DNA of 9,179 bases from Planctomycetota bacterium (GCA_025355035.1 JANXLS010000310.1:1-9179); one strand, 5' to 3'. Positions 1 to 6,691 are shown, counted from the stretch's first letter. Numbers and translations: made by a program. The notes: generated by a model not told the origin, from the letters alone.

Positions 1-965
1 ACCGTCATGTCATACTCAGGTGTCTCGACCGCGCGTTCGCAGCGCGAACAGCCTTCGCCTTTGCGCCGGGAACGTTGCTTGATTCCGAAGATCGTTTTCA
101 AGACAGGCACGCTCAACGGCGCGCGCGTACGATCGATCAGGTCGTTGAAGACCTGGTCCATCTGCGCGCCGTTTTGGAACAGATGATTGCGGCTGTACTC
201 CGCCTGATACAGCGAATAGCTGTAGCGAAAGTTGCATTGCTTCTGCTCGGCCGTCGTCAGAGCGAAGCACAGGCAGGACGAATAAATCCAACGCTCGCAG
301 ACATCCGCCAAGCGCCCTATAGCGTCTTGAGAACGCAAGGTATCTGCGACAGAGGTGAATGCTGCGGCGCTGGAAACGTGGGTAAAACAATTCCCTTCTT
401 TCGTATAACCCAGACCTTTCTTTTTGGCAAGACAGGCCACATACTCATGGCCGTTGAGCATGATTTGAGCTGTAAAAGGAGGATGCCCGCAGAGCTTGAT
501 CGTGACGTGTCCCCATTCGGGATCGACGATGTGGAACGAATAATGGTTGATGTAGGGCATGGGCTTTTTGCGACGGATGTCCATGCCGCTATTTCCAAAA
601 CGGAATACGTCCCAGACAGGCGCGGGGGCTTTGGAAACCAAAATCAGGAAGACGCCTTTGAAGGTGGGATCTTTCGGCAGATGCTCTTCGGCAATATCCT
701 GTTTTCGGTCGCCGCGCAAACAATCGATCAAGGGAATGCCGTTGGCTTGAGCAAAGGCGCGGACACGGCGGCTGAATTTTCCGGCCCAACGCATGAGATG
801 CGTGTTGTCCAGCGTGCTGTCGTTCCCAAACAATTGCCGCCACCACGTTCGGAATCCGCCGGGGGATTGACCGAGTTGAAAATAGCCGTTGAGCACAATA
901 CGATCAACGCAGTCATAGTGGCCATCCAGCAGCGACGTGTAGTTTGCGGTCAGCGAATCCGACAT
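1..965 (-). CDS. Unrecognised protein, N-terminal ~321 codons (runs off the left edge)
   Basis: An uninterrupted reading frame runs on the minus strand from an ATG at 965 to the window edge, so the C-terminus lies outside. The composition is that of a real globular protein (many Trp, Tyr, Cys and His), not of a shadow frame. It opens with a segment containing GHYDCVDRIVLNGYF, then GGFRTWW, DNTHLMRWAGKFSRR, KAPAPVWDVFRFG, KKPMPYINHYSFH, CGHPPFTAQIMLNGHEYVAC and KEGNCFT, and near the visible end a CxxC (CSRC). I know of no assigned function. From memory it resembles a recurrent family of roughly 500-residue uncharacterised proteins in soil bacteria, but this was not checked. No signal peptide or membrane segment is visible, so it is probably cytoplasmic. 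The start is supported by a GGGGGA Shine-Dalgarno-like stretch 7 nt upstream, which itself lies in a hairpin. A long open frame on the opposite strand is treated as its shadow. Confidence 0.8.
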   Translation of the reverse strand, partial: MSDSLTANYTSLLDGHYDCVDRIVLNGYFQLGQSPGGFRTWWRQLFGNDSTLDNTHLMRWAGKFSRRVRAFAQANGIPLIDCLRGDRKQDIAEEHLPKDPTFKGVFLILVSKAPAPVWDVFRFGNSGMDIRRKKPMPYINHYSFHIVDPEWGHVTIKLCGHPPFTAQIMLNGHEYVACLAKKKGLGYTKEGNCFTHVSSAAAFTSVADTLRSQDAIGRLADVCERWIYSSCLCFALTTAEQKQCNFRYSYSLYQAEYSRNHLFQNGAQMDQVFNDLIDRTRAPLSVPVLKTIFGIKQRSRRKGEGCSRCERAVETPEYDMT

Positions 966-966
966 G

Positions 967-992
967 GAATATTCCCCCGTAAAGGAATACTC
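967..992 (-). promoter_or_regulatory. Hairpin covering the ribosome binding site of the left-edge gene
   Basis: In the minus-strand mRNA, GAGUAUUCC and GGAAUAUUC can form a 9-bp stem (one G-U pair) around an 8-nt loop. The 3' arm begins inside the GGGGGA purine run that should serve as Shine-Dalgarno, and the stem ends one base before the AUG. Folding would therefore hide the ribosome binding site. The pairing is seen in the sequence; translational control is inferred. Confidence 0.5.
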
Positions 993-1033
993 TTAATCGG
1001 CAAACGCTCACAATGCGGCTGCCCGAAGGGCCA

Positions 1034-1062
1034 CTTTTTCCGGGCGAGAGTCCCGGAAAAAG
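1034..1062. repeat. Perfect 11-bp inverted repeat (7-nt loop) in the leader of the left-edge gene
   Basis: CTTTTTCCGGG at 1034-1044 and CCCGGAAAAAG at 1052-1062 are exact reverse complements separated by CGAGAGT. A smaller GCCC/GGGC stem with a 3-nt loop sits next to it at 1021-1031. On the minus strand these lie 55 to 100 nt upstream of the start codon at 965. No T-run follows the stem in either orientation, so a simple terminator is not convincing. A structured leader RNA or the end of an inserted element are both possible. Confidence 0.6.
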
Positions 1063-1067
1063 CGTAG

Positions 1068-1379
1068 GTTCTTAATACCAGACATCCGGACATCGTCGCG
1101 CTCACGATCCAGATTCCCGAATCCGATCGCGTCGCCGCGCTGGGGTATATTCTCCAACACCACCTCCATCTTCCAGTCGTGATCTACAGCTCATTTCCGG
1201 CGCAGAAGAATTGTATGGCGTGGGCGGCGGATGCGTTTGTCGAGTACACCGGCAAACCGGGAGAACTGGTGGAAGCCGTGCAGCGTGTGGCGCGCGACCG
1301 CGGTCTGGGATGGCAGACGGCTTTCGAGGAACCCGAACCGTCGTTTGAAGAAGAGTTTTTCTGCTGCGGCCCCGATTGA
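1068..1379 (+). pseudogene. 5'-truncated receiver-domain (response regulator) remnant
   Basis: The frame opening after a stop at 1065-1067 encodes the second half of a CheY-like receiver domain: HPDIVALTIQIPESD (beta3 and following loop), LPVVIYSSF (beta4), WAADAFVEYTGKPGELVEAV (beta5/alpha5), then an acidic tail ending FCCGPD. The first ~45 residues expected of a receiver, including the acidic pair, are missing, and there is no good start codon (only a GTG at 1179 and an ATG at 1212). The usual phosphoacceptor Asp is replaced by Thr (LTIQIP rather than LDIQMP), and the conserved Lys of the FVEK-type motif by Tyr. This suggests a decaying gene rather than an active regulator. Its stop lies 2 bp from the stop of the convergent NtrC-type gene. 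The truncation point falls right beside the hairpin-rich leader of the left-edge gene, so an insertion may have cut it. Confidence 0.65.
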
Positions 1380-1381
1380 GT

Positions 1382-2743
1382 TTATACCGCCGGCGATTCC
1401 TCTTCATTCGTCTTACTCCCGAGCAGACGATAAAGCGATGACACCGAAATACCGAGTTCCGCAGCGGCTTTCCGTTTGTCGTTGCCACATTGGGTGAACA
1501 CGCGCGCGATATGGTCGCGCTCAAAAGTAGCGGCGGCGTCGCGCAGATTGTTGGTCTGTGCGGCTGCACAAACAGTCGTTGCCGGGCCCATGTGCAAATC
1601 CGCCGCGTGAAGCAGTGGTTCCGCGCCGAGGATCACCGCGCGCTCGATCGTGTTTTGTAATTCGCGGATGTTTCCCTTCCACGGCAGCGTCGACAGCAGT
1701 TGCAGCGCCTGATCATCGAAACCTTCATAGTTTCGGTTAAGCTCGCGGTTGAAGCGGTTCAGGAAATGGCGCGCGAGTCCTGGAATGTCTTCGGTGCGTT
1801 GGCGCAACGGCGGGGCAATCAGCTCAACGACGGAGAGCCGGAAGAAAAGATCTTCGCGGAATTTTTTCTCGCCAATCTCGATGCGCAGATCGCGGTTCGT
1901 GGCGGCGAGAATGCGCCCTTCGAACGGGATGAACTTGTTCGAGCCCAGCGGGTGGATCATTTTGTCTTCGAGCACGCGCAGCAGCTTCGCCTGGAGCGAT
2001 AGCGTCATGTCTCCGATTTCGTCGAGAAAAATGGTTCCGCGGCGGGCGGAACGGAACAGGCCTTCGTTGTCGTTGACCGCTCCGGTGAACGCGCCTTTCT
2101 GGTGCCCGAAGAGTTCACTCTCGAGCATTGTCTCTGGAATCGCGGCGCAGTTGATCGGCACGAAGGGTTCATTCTTCGCCAGGCCGCCCGCGTGAATGGC
2201 GCGCGCGATGAGTTCCTTTCCCGTTCCAGATTCGCCGGTGATCAAAACGGGCGAGCGCGCGACCGCGACCTTCTGGATGAGTTCGCGAATCTTGATGATC
2301 CCCGGACTCGCGCCGACCATTTCGTGCGTGCCGACTTTGCGGTTGAGCTCGCGTTTAAGTATGCGGTTTTCGGAGCGGAGATCGGCGGCTTCGATCAGCC
2401 GTCCGACTTTGGTGATCAACTCGGTCATGGCAAGCGGTTTCATCAAATAATCCGCCGCACCTTCGCGCATCGCCTCAACCGCATTTTTCACGGAACCAAA
2501 TGCAGTCATGATCATGAACGGAACATCTGCCGAAATCGCGCGACACGCGCGCAGCAGCGCCAGGCCGTCCATTTGCGGCAGGTTCAAATCGGAGATCACG
2601 AGCTGGATCGCATTTTCGTTGAAGAGCTTTAAGCCCGCGGCGCCGTGCTCCGCCGACAGCACGCGGTGGCCTTTGACTTCCAGCATCTCGACGAGTTCCT
2701 CGCGGAGAATCTCTTCGTCTTCAACAATCAGGATCGTGCTCAT
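1382..2743 (-). CDS. NtrC-family sigma-54-dependent response regulator
   Basis: A full-length 453-residue transcription activator. Residues 1-120 form the receiver domain, with an acidic pair after the LIVED strand, phosphoacceptor Asp52 (VISDLN), Thr80 and Lys102. Residues ~142-380 form the sigma-54-interacting AAA+ domain: Walker A GESGTGKE at 170-177, GAFTGA at 217-222 (contacts sigma-54), Walker B LDEIG at 240-244, and the arginine region FREDLFFRLSV near 296-305. Residues ~405-442 form a Fis-type helix-turn-helix (KAAAELGISVSSLYRLL). All motifs needed for an active enhancer-binding protein are intact. The start overlaps the end of the globin kinase gene by 4 bp (ATGA), so the two are probably translationally coupled and form a cognate pair. 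The likely targets are the -24/-12 promoters at 4057-4084. It is not NorR, because it has a receiver rather than a GAF domain. Confidence 0.96.
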   Translation of the reverse strand: MSTILIVEDEEILREELVEMLEVKGHRVLSAEHGAAGLKLFNENAIQLVISDLNLPQMDGLALLRACRAISADVPFMIMTAFGSVKNAVEAMREGAADYLMKPLAMTELITKVGRLIEAADLRSENRILKRELNRKVGTHEMVGASPGIIKIRELIQKVAVARSPVLITGESGTGKELIARAIHAGGLAKNEPFVPINCAAIPETMLESELFGHQKGAFTGAVNDNEGLFRSARRGTIFLDEIGDMTLSLQAKLLRVLEDKMIHPLGSNKFIPFEGRILAATNRDLRIEIGEKKFREDLFFRLSVVELIAPPLRQRTEDIPGLARHFLNRFNRELNRNYEGFDDQALQLLSTLPWKGNIRELQNTIERAVILGAEPLLHAADLHMGPATTVCAAAQTNNLRDAAATFERDHIARVFTQCGNDKRKAAAELGISVSSLYRLLGSKTNEEESPAV

Positions 2744-3936
2744 GCAGGGATCTCGTCAGAGGCTTTTTGAAGCACGGGCAATTTGATCGTGAAACACGTC
2801 CCACACGGCAAAGCGGACGTCGCGTCGATCGAGCCGGAATGATTCTGAATAATGCTGAGACTGACGTGCAGTCCGAGACCGGTCCCTTTACCCACGTCTT
2901 TCGTGGAGAAGAACGGTTCGTAGATCTTCTTTAGATTCTCGGCCGGAATGCCGCAGCCGTTATCTTTAACGCGAATCGTGGCGAGGCCGGTTTCGATCGC
3001 CGCGCTGATCTCGAGCTGGCCGCCTTCTTCGGGCATCGCATCGAACGCGTTGAGAAACAAGTTGACGAAGACCTGCGCGAGCTGGTCTTCGATCGCCTCG
3101 ATCGGCGGCAAGGCAGCATTGACGATCATCGAGACGGCGACCGTTTTGGCGCTGCGGGCGAGCCGAGCGATTTCGAGCGCCGACTCCAGCACCCGCCGCA
3201 AGTTCACTTTTTTCCAGATCGGTGAGGCGGGGCGCGCGTAATTCACCAGCTGCCCGACGATGTTGACGATGCGGTCCACTTGGCTGCGCACGCGGTTGAG
3301 TTTCTCAGCGATATGCGTGTCAATGTCGCGGTTGAGCAGGTTGTCGCAAATGGCCTGGATCGACGCGAGCGGGTTTCCGATTTCGTGCGCCAGACCACTG
3401 ACGAGCAGCCCTACAGTCGCCAGTTTCTCCTGATGCAGCACCTGGCGATTGGTTTCGGCAAGCGCCTGCTTGTCGCGCTTGTGGTAAGCCTCGAGGACAA
3501 TGGACATGTCGAGCACGGTTACTTTTTGAAACGCCGAACGGACCAAGCTGATCGCATCAGGATCTCCGCGCAGCATGTCTTCAATCCGCGGCATAAAGAA
3601 ATCGAGATAGAGCGCATAGGCGCCGATGTACCACTTGAAATCGAGGCCCAGCTGAAAGTGTGTGTGTCCAATCTGGCAGCGCAAGTCATAGTAGCTGTCA
3701 TCGAATTTCGCATCAAACATGTTCAACACGTAATGGCGCTGCGCGATTAGAAGGCGCTGCAGCACCGCTGGATCGGTGAGAAACGCGCGGGTATCTTGGA
3801 AGGCTTGAAGGTGCCGGTAGAAATACGGGGTGAACTCATCCACATGCTGCTCGATCAGCGGCCGGACACGGCGCAGCGCAGCGACGTCGATGTCGGAAAT
3901 TCCAATATAACGAAGGTGAGCGCTGATGTTGGGCAT
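2740..3936 (-). CDS. Globin-coupled sensor histidine kinase
   Basis: A soluble two-component kinase with no membrane segment. From the ATG at 3936 (398 residues), residues ~8-160 form a globin-coupled sensor (protoglobin-type) domain. His93 in the THFQLGLDFKWYIGAY stretch is the likely proximal haem ligand, and Tyr40 in FYRHL is a candidate distal residue; their spacing of 53 is the Tyr70-His123 spacing I recall for HemAT. Residues ~176-240 form the dimerisation/phosphoacceptor region with His184 (SGLAHEIGNPLASI). The ATPase domain follows: N box NLFLNAFDAM near 292-301, G1 DNGCGIP 325-331, F box YEPFFSTK 339-346 and G2 GKGTGLGL 349-356. Known globin-coupled kinases sense O2 or other diatomic gases; which gas applies here is not evident. 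The start is uncertain: 3936 has a weak GGA at suitable spacing, while an ATG at 3972 adds 12 residues and a TTG at 3993 adds 19. The gene overlaps the downstream NtrC-type regulator by 4 bp. Confidence 0.93.
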   Translation of the reverse strand: MPNISAHLRYIGISDIDVAALRRVRPLIEQHVDEFTPYFYRHLQAFQDTRAFLTDPAVLQRLLIAQRHYVLNMFDAKFDDSYYDLRCQIGHTHFQLGLDFKWYIGAYALYLDFFMPRIEDMLRGDPDAISLVRSAFQKVTVLDMSIVLEAYHKRDKQALAETNRQVLHQEKLATVGLLVSGLAHEIGNPLASIQAICDNLLNRDIDTHIAEKLNRVRSQVDRIVNIVGQLVNYARPASPIWKKVNLRRVLESALEIARLARSAKTVAVSMIVNAALPPIEAIEDQLAQVFVNLFLNAFDAMPEEGGQLEISAAIETGLATIRVKDNGCGIPAENLKKIYEPFFSTKDVGKGTGLGLHVSLSIIQNHSGSIDATSALPCGTCFTIKLPVLQKASDEIPA

Positions 3937-4056
3937 GATCGATTCCGGTTTGTTCTTCGGCCGCAGTCTCATCGATAAGAATTTATTTATCAAGTTTAAG
4001 AATTTTGATGCCTCGATTCCCGCTCTTCCCAGAGTAGAAACTCGCTTCGGCGCATC

Positions 4057-4072
4057 TGGCCTGGGTTTTGCA
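4057..4072 (+). promoter_or_regulatory. Sigma-54 (-24/-12) promoter of the protoglobin-nrfHA operon
   Basis: TGGCCTGGGTTTTGCA has the invariant GG and GC dinucleotides exactly 10 bases apart and matches the TGGCAC-N5-TTGCA consensus well. Transcription would start near 4083, giving a leader of about 26 nt with a strong GGAGGAGA ribosome binding site before the ATG at 4109. Its position directly in front of an operon that lies divergent to a sigma-54 activator makes it convincing. The activator binding sites were not identified. Confidence 0.75.
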
Positions 4073-4084
4073 AATGGCTTGCCG
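4069..4084 (-). promoter_or_regulatory. Possible divergent sigma-54 promoter for the kinase-regulator operon
   Basis: Read on the minus strand, CGGCAAGCCATTTGCA also has GG and GC 10 bases apart, a GGCA -24 core and a TTTGCA -12 core. It shares the palindromic TTGCAA with the plus-strand promoter, so the two cannot be occupied at once. Transcription would begin near 4058 and leave a leader of about 120 nt to the ATG at 3936. A chance match is more likely here than for the plus-strand site. Confidence 0.45.
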
Positions 4085-4108
4085 GACGATTAACCCGGAG
4101 GAGAGATT

Positions 4109-4681
4109 ATGCAACATATTGATGAAGCAAGGCTCGAGAAGGACCTGGATTACCGCTTTCAGTATTTGTGCGAATTCATTGGGTTCGGCGAATCGGACAT
4201 CCACACGATTCTGAATTCAGCGCCATTGCTGGCCGGAGCGGTTCCGGGATTGGTCGAGGCGGTATATGTGAAATTGCATGGGTACGATGCAACCTGGCGC
4301 CATTTCGCCAAGGTCCAGAGCGGCTACGCCGGCGCGTTCGTTGTGGACGGCGCCACGCCTAACTTCAAGTCTGACGTGATCGGTTTCCGACGCGAGAAAC
4401 TGACGAAGTATCTGGTCCGTCTGGTCACGGGGCCTTACGACGGGAAGATGGTGCAGTACCTCAATTTCGTCGGCGCGATGCACACGTCGAAAGCCGGCTC
4501 GAAAGAGATCGAAGTCCCGCTGGTGCAGATGAACGTGCTAATGGGCTTCGTCGCCGACGCGATGACCGCCACGATCTTCACGTTTGATATTTTGCCCGAA
4601 GACAAATTGAGCGCGCTGCGGGCATTCGGCAAGCTGTTGTGGATTCAGAACGATCTCATCAACCGGCACTACCAGGCTTAA
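4109..4681 (+). CDS. Stand-alone protoglobin
   Basis: A 190-residue single-domain haem protein of the protoglobin family, close to the ~195 residues of the Methanosarcina acetivorans protein. The likely proximal haem ligand is His125 in FVGAMHTSKAGS, followed by the conserved helix EVPLVQMNVLMGFVADAMTATI, which lines up with the archaeal protein. Tyr53 in AVYVKL is at the B-helix position often used for distal ligand contact. The region between them is roughly 12 residues longer than in the archaeal protein. There is no signal peptide, so it acts in the cytoplasm, unlike the NrfHA proteins encoded after it. It is the first gene of the operon, with a strong ribosome binding site (4097-4104), and its stop lies 5 bp before the nrfH start. 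Protoglobins bind O2, CO and NO. In this setting NO binding or detoxification during nitrite reduction is a reasonable inference, but gas storage or signalling cannot be excluded. Confidence 0.9.
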   Translation: MQHIDEARLEKDLDYRFQYLCEFIGFGESDIHTILNSAPLLAGAVPGLVEAVYVKLHGYDATWRHFAKVQSGYAGAFVVDGATPNFKSDVIGFRREKLTKYLVRLVTGPYDGKMVQYLNFVGAMHTSKAGSKEIEVPLVQMNVLMGFVADAMTATIFTFDILPEDKLSALRAFGKLLWIQNDLINRHYQA

Positions 4682-4686
4682 CCGTC

Positions 4687-5139
4687 ATGCGCCGATTTAC
4701 CACACCCGCATTGTTGGCGGTCACGCTGGGATTGCTCACCGGCCTGGGAATCTTCACGTTCAACTACGCGGAAGGATTCTCCTATTTCAGCCACGATCCG
4801 AAGGCGTGCGCGAACTGTCACGTGATGAACGAGTTTTATGACGGCTGGCAAAAGAGCAGCCATCACGTGACAACGGGCTGCGTGGAATGCCATATGCCGG
4901 AGGGGCTTGTTGATAAAGTCATCGCAAAGGCTGACAACGGCTACCGGCATTCAAAGGGCTTCACGTTCATGGATTTTCATGATCCCATTCAGATCAAGCC
5001 GCGGAACTCTGAAATTCTGCAGAACAATTGTGTGCGCTGTCACAGCACGCTGGTGCACGACATCGCCGGAACCGAACCCAAAGGCCGTTTGAGCTGCGTG
5101 CACTGCCACTCGCATGTCGGCCACGGAACGCGACATTAA
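4687..5139 (+). CDS. nrfH: Cytochrome c nitrite reductase small subunit NrfH (tetraheme quinol dehydrogenase)
   Basis: A 150-residue NapC/NirT/NrfH-family protein that takes electrons from the menaquinol pool and passes them to NrfA. An N-terminal membrane helix (~residues 8-27) anchors it, facing the periplasm. Four CxxCH haem motifs follow: CANCH 41-45, CVECH 65-69, CVRCH 115-119 and CVHCH 137-141. The first continues as CANCHVM, with Met47 at the position of the unusual Met haem ligand known in NrfH. The start at 4687 is preferred because an in-frame upstream start at 4639 would lie inside the protoglobin gene and add a non-hydrophobic extension. The Shine-Dalgarno is poor, and translation is probably coupled to the protoglobin stop 5 bp upstream. 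The nrfA gene starts 12 bp after its stop. Confidence 0.95.
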   Translation: MRRFTTPALLAVTLGLLTGLGIFTFNYAEGFSYFSHDPKACANCHVMNEFYDGWQKSSHHVTTGCVECHMPEGLVDKVIAKADNGYRHSKGFTFMDFHDPIQIKPRNSEILQNNCVRCHSTLVHDIAGTEPKGRLSCVHCHSHVGHGTRH

Positions 5140-5151
5140 TGGAGGTGTCAG

Positions 5152-6558
5152 ATGGACGATCCGCAACCTGTCAATGGGCGCAGGCGCGCATTTGCGCTCG
5201 TTGCGCTTTTCGCCATCATCGGACTGGCCACGTTCGGCGTCGCGGCTCTATTGATGAGTATCTTCGAGCGCAAGCAGGAGGCGAAGAACCCGTACCTCAA
5301 ACTCGTCGAGGTGACGGAGGAAACCACCGACCCGGAAAAGTGGGGAATGAATTTTCCCAGCCAGTACGACGGCTATAAGCGTACCGCCGAGAGCGCGAAG
5401 ACGCACTTCGGCGGCAGCGATACGCTCCCATCTCAGAAGGCGGAGAAGGAACCGTGGCTTAAACGAATGTTCGCCGGCTACGCGTTTTCGATGGACTACC
5501 GCGATCGCCGCGGCCACGCATTTATGCTCTTCGATCAGGAACACACCGATCGCCAGAAGAAGCCGCAGCCCGGCGCGTGCCTGCAATGCCACGCGTCAAT
5601 TATTCCCGCTTATCGCGCCATCGGGAACGGAGATGTTCAGAAAGGGTTCGAAGCCGTCTGCGCTATGTCATATCAGCAAGCTCACGATCTCGTGGACGCG
5701 AGCGGTAAAAAGTTGATCAACCATCCTGTGAGCTGCGTCGACTGTCACGATCCGAGCACAATGAAGCTGCGCGTGACGCGGCCGGCGTTCATGACCGGCA
5801 TCAAGGCGCTGAAAGCGAAAGAAGGCGTCGCCGATTACGACGTCAACCGCGACGCCACGCGTCAGGAGATGCGCACGTTCGCCTGCGCGCAATGCCACGT
5901 CGAATATTACTTCAAAGGCCCCGGCAAACTGTTGACCTATCCGTGGGCCAAGGGCACGAAAGTTGAAGAGATCGAAGCCTATTACGACGAACAGAACTTC
6001 ACCGATTGGAAACACGCCGAGAGCGGCGCGCCGCTCCTGAAAGCGCAGCATCCGGAGTTCGAAATGTGGAGCCAGGGAATCCACGCGCGCAACGGCGTGT
6101 CGTGCGCCGACTGCCACATGCCGTTCAAGCGCGAAGGGGCGATCAAAGTTTCCGACCATCACGTGCGCAGCCCGATGCTGAACATTGCGCGGGCATGCCA
6201 GCAGTGCCATCACGTCTCCGAAAGCGAAATGCAGGCGCGCGTCGAGACGATTCAAAACCGCACGCACGACCTCATGGAACGCGCCGCGAAATCACTGATG
6301 GACATGCTCGACGAAATCACTAAGGCGCGCAAAGCCGGTGCGACCGACGCGCAGTTGGAAGCGGCGCTGAAACTCCATCGCCGTGCACAGTGGCGGCTGG
6401 ATTTTGTCGCAGCGGAGAACTCCATGGGCTTTCACGCTCCGCAGGAAAGCGCGCGCATTCTCGGTGAGGCGATCGACTTCGCAAGACAGGCGCAGCTCGA
6501 AGCGCGCGCGGCGCTCACGCCATCACCGGATGCGAAGGCCGGCAATTCCAAACCGTAA
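5152..6558 (+). CDS. nrfA: Ammonia-forming cytochrome c nitrite reductase NrfA, pentaheme, CxxCH type
   Basis: A 468-residue catalytic subunit for six-electron reduction of nitrite to ammonium in the periplasm; the family can also reduce NO. Residues ~11-36 form an N-terminal hydrophobic segment after RRR, probably a signal anchor since no clear cleavage site is seen. Five haem motifs: CLQCH 143-147, CVDCH 195-199, CAQCH 245-249, CADCH 318-322 and CQQCH 349-353. The first is the active-site haem, which in the classic enzymes is CxxCK; here His replaces Lys, placing the protein in the CxxCH group of NrfA. The active-site residues appear kept: Arg120 (RGH), Tyr252 (CHVEYYF) and His300 (KAQHPE). 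The usual calcium ligands also appear present (Glu251, Tyr252, Lys297, Gln299). A strong GGAGGTG ribosome binding site at 5141-5147 fixes the start. The long C-terminal helices (~360-450) fit the dimer interface. Confidence 0.96.
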   Translation: MDDPQPVNGRRRAFALVALFAIIGLATFGVAALLMSIFERKQEAKNPYLKLVEVTEETTDPEKWGMNFPSQYDGYKRTAESAKTHFGGSDTLPSQKAEKEPWLKRMFAGYAFSMDYRDRRGHAFMLFDQEHTDRQKKPQPGACLQCHASIIPAYRAIGNGDVQKGFEAVCAMSYQQAHDLVDASGKKLINHPVSCVDCHDPSTMKLRVTRPAFMTGIKALKAKEGVADYDVNRDATRQEMRTFACAQCHVEYYFKGPGKLLTYPWAKGTKVEEIEAYYDEQNFTDWKHAESGAPLLKAQHPEFEMWSQGIHARNGVSCADCHMPFKREGAIKVSDHHVRSPMLNIARACQQCHHVSESEMQARVETIQNRTHDLMERAAKSLMDMLDEITKARKAGATDAQLEAALKLHRRAQWRLDFVAAENSMGFHAPQESARILGEAIDFARQAQLEARAALTPSPDAKAGNSKP

Positions 6559-6633
6559 TAATAGAATTGTCAATCGCAATAGTTTCGCGACGCGGCTTTG
6601 TTGAAAATTCAGGACTTACAGGAAAAATACAAC

Positions 6634-6649
6634 TGGCATAACGCTTGAT
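6634..6649 (+). promoter_or_regulatory. Possible sigma-54 promoter upstream of the small membrane protein
   Basis: TGGCATAACGCTTGAT has an excellent -24 half (TGGCA) and correct spacing to TTG, but the -12 dinucleotide is GA instead of GC. Transcription would start near 6660, about 32 nt before the ATG at 6692, a layout much like the protoglobin promoter. The -12 mismatch keeps confidence modest. Confidence 0.35.
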
Positions 6650-6691
6650 TTAACTCCGTTTGAAACCAACCCCAAACGAGGAGAATCGAGA

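Noticed and set aside
1034..1062. Rho-independent terminator
   Set aside because: The stem is good but neither side is followed by a run of T in the reading direction of a neighbouring gene end.
75..1067. A 330-codon open frame on the plus strand
   Set aside because: It lies opposite a minus-strand frame whose composition and motifs look like a real protein. The plus-strand product has no recognisable domain and ends inside the hairpin region.
1700..2632. Several plus-strand open frames over the regulator gene
   Set aside because: They lie opposite the NtrC-type gene, whose domains are all intact; the products are low-complexity Arg/Ser-rich or otherwise domain-free.
3937..3993. Longer versions of the globin kinase, starting at TTG 3993 or ATG 3972
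   Set aside because: Neither has a visible Shine-Dalgarno. The added residues are a basic stretch outside the globin domain. The ATG at 3972 cannot be excluded.
4023..4043. Short inverted repeats CTCT-N4-AGAG and GAGT-N4-ACTC as regulator binding sites
   Set aside because: Only 4-bp arms, overlapping each other, and no second copy elsewhere in the region; chance occurrence is likely.
4639..4686. Upstream in-frame start for nrfH
   Set aside because: It lies within the protoglobin coding sequence and would place a polar extension before the membrane anchor.
6559..6691. Transcription terminator after nrfA
   Set aside because: No GC-rich stem followed by a T-run was found, so read-through into the small membrane protein gene is possible.
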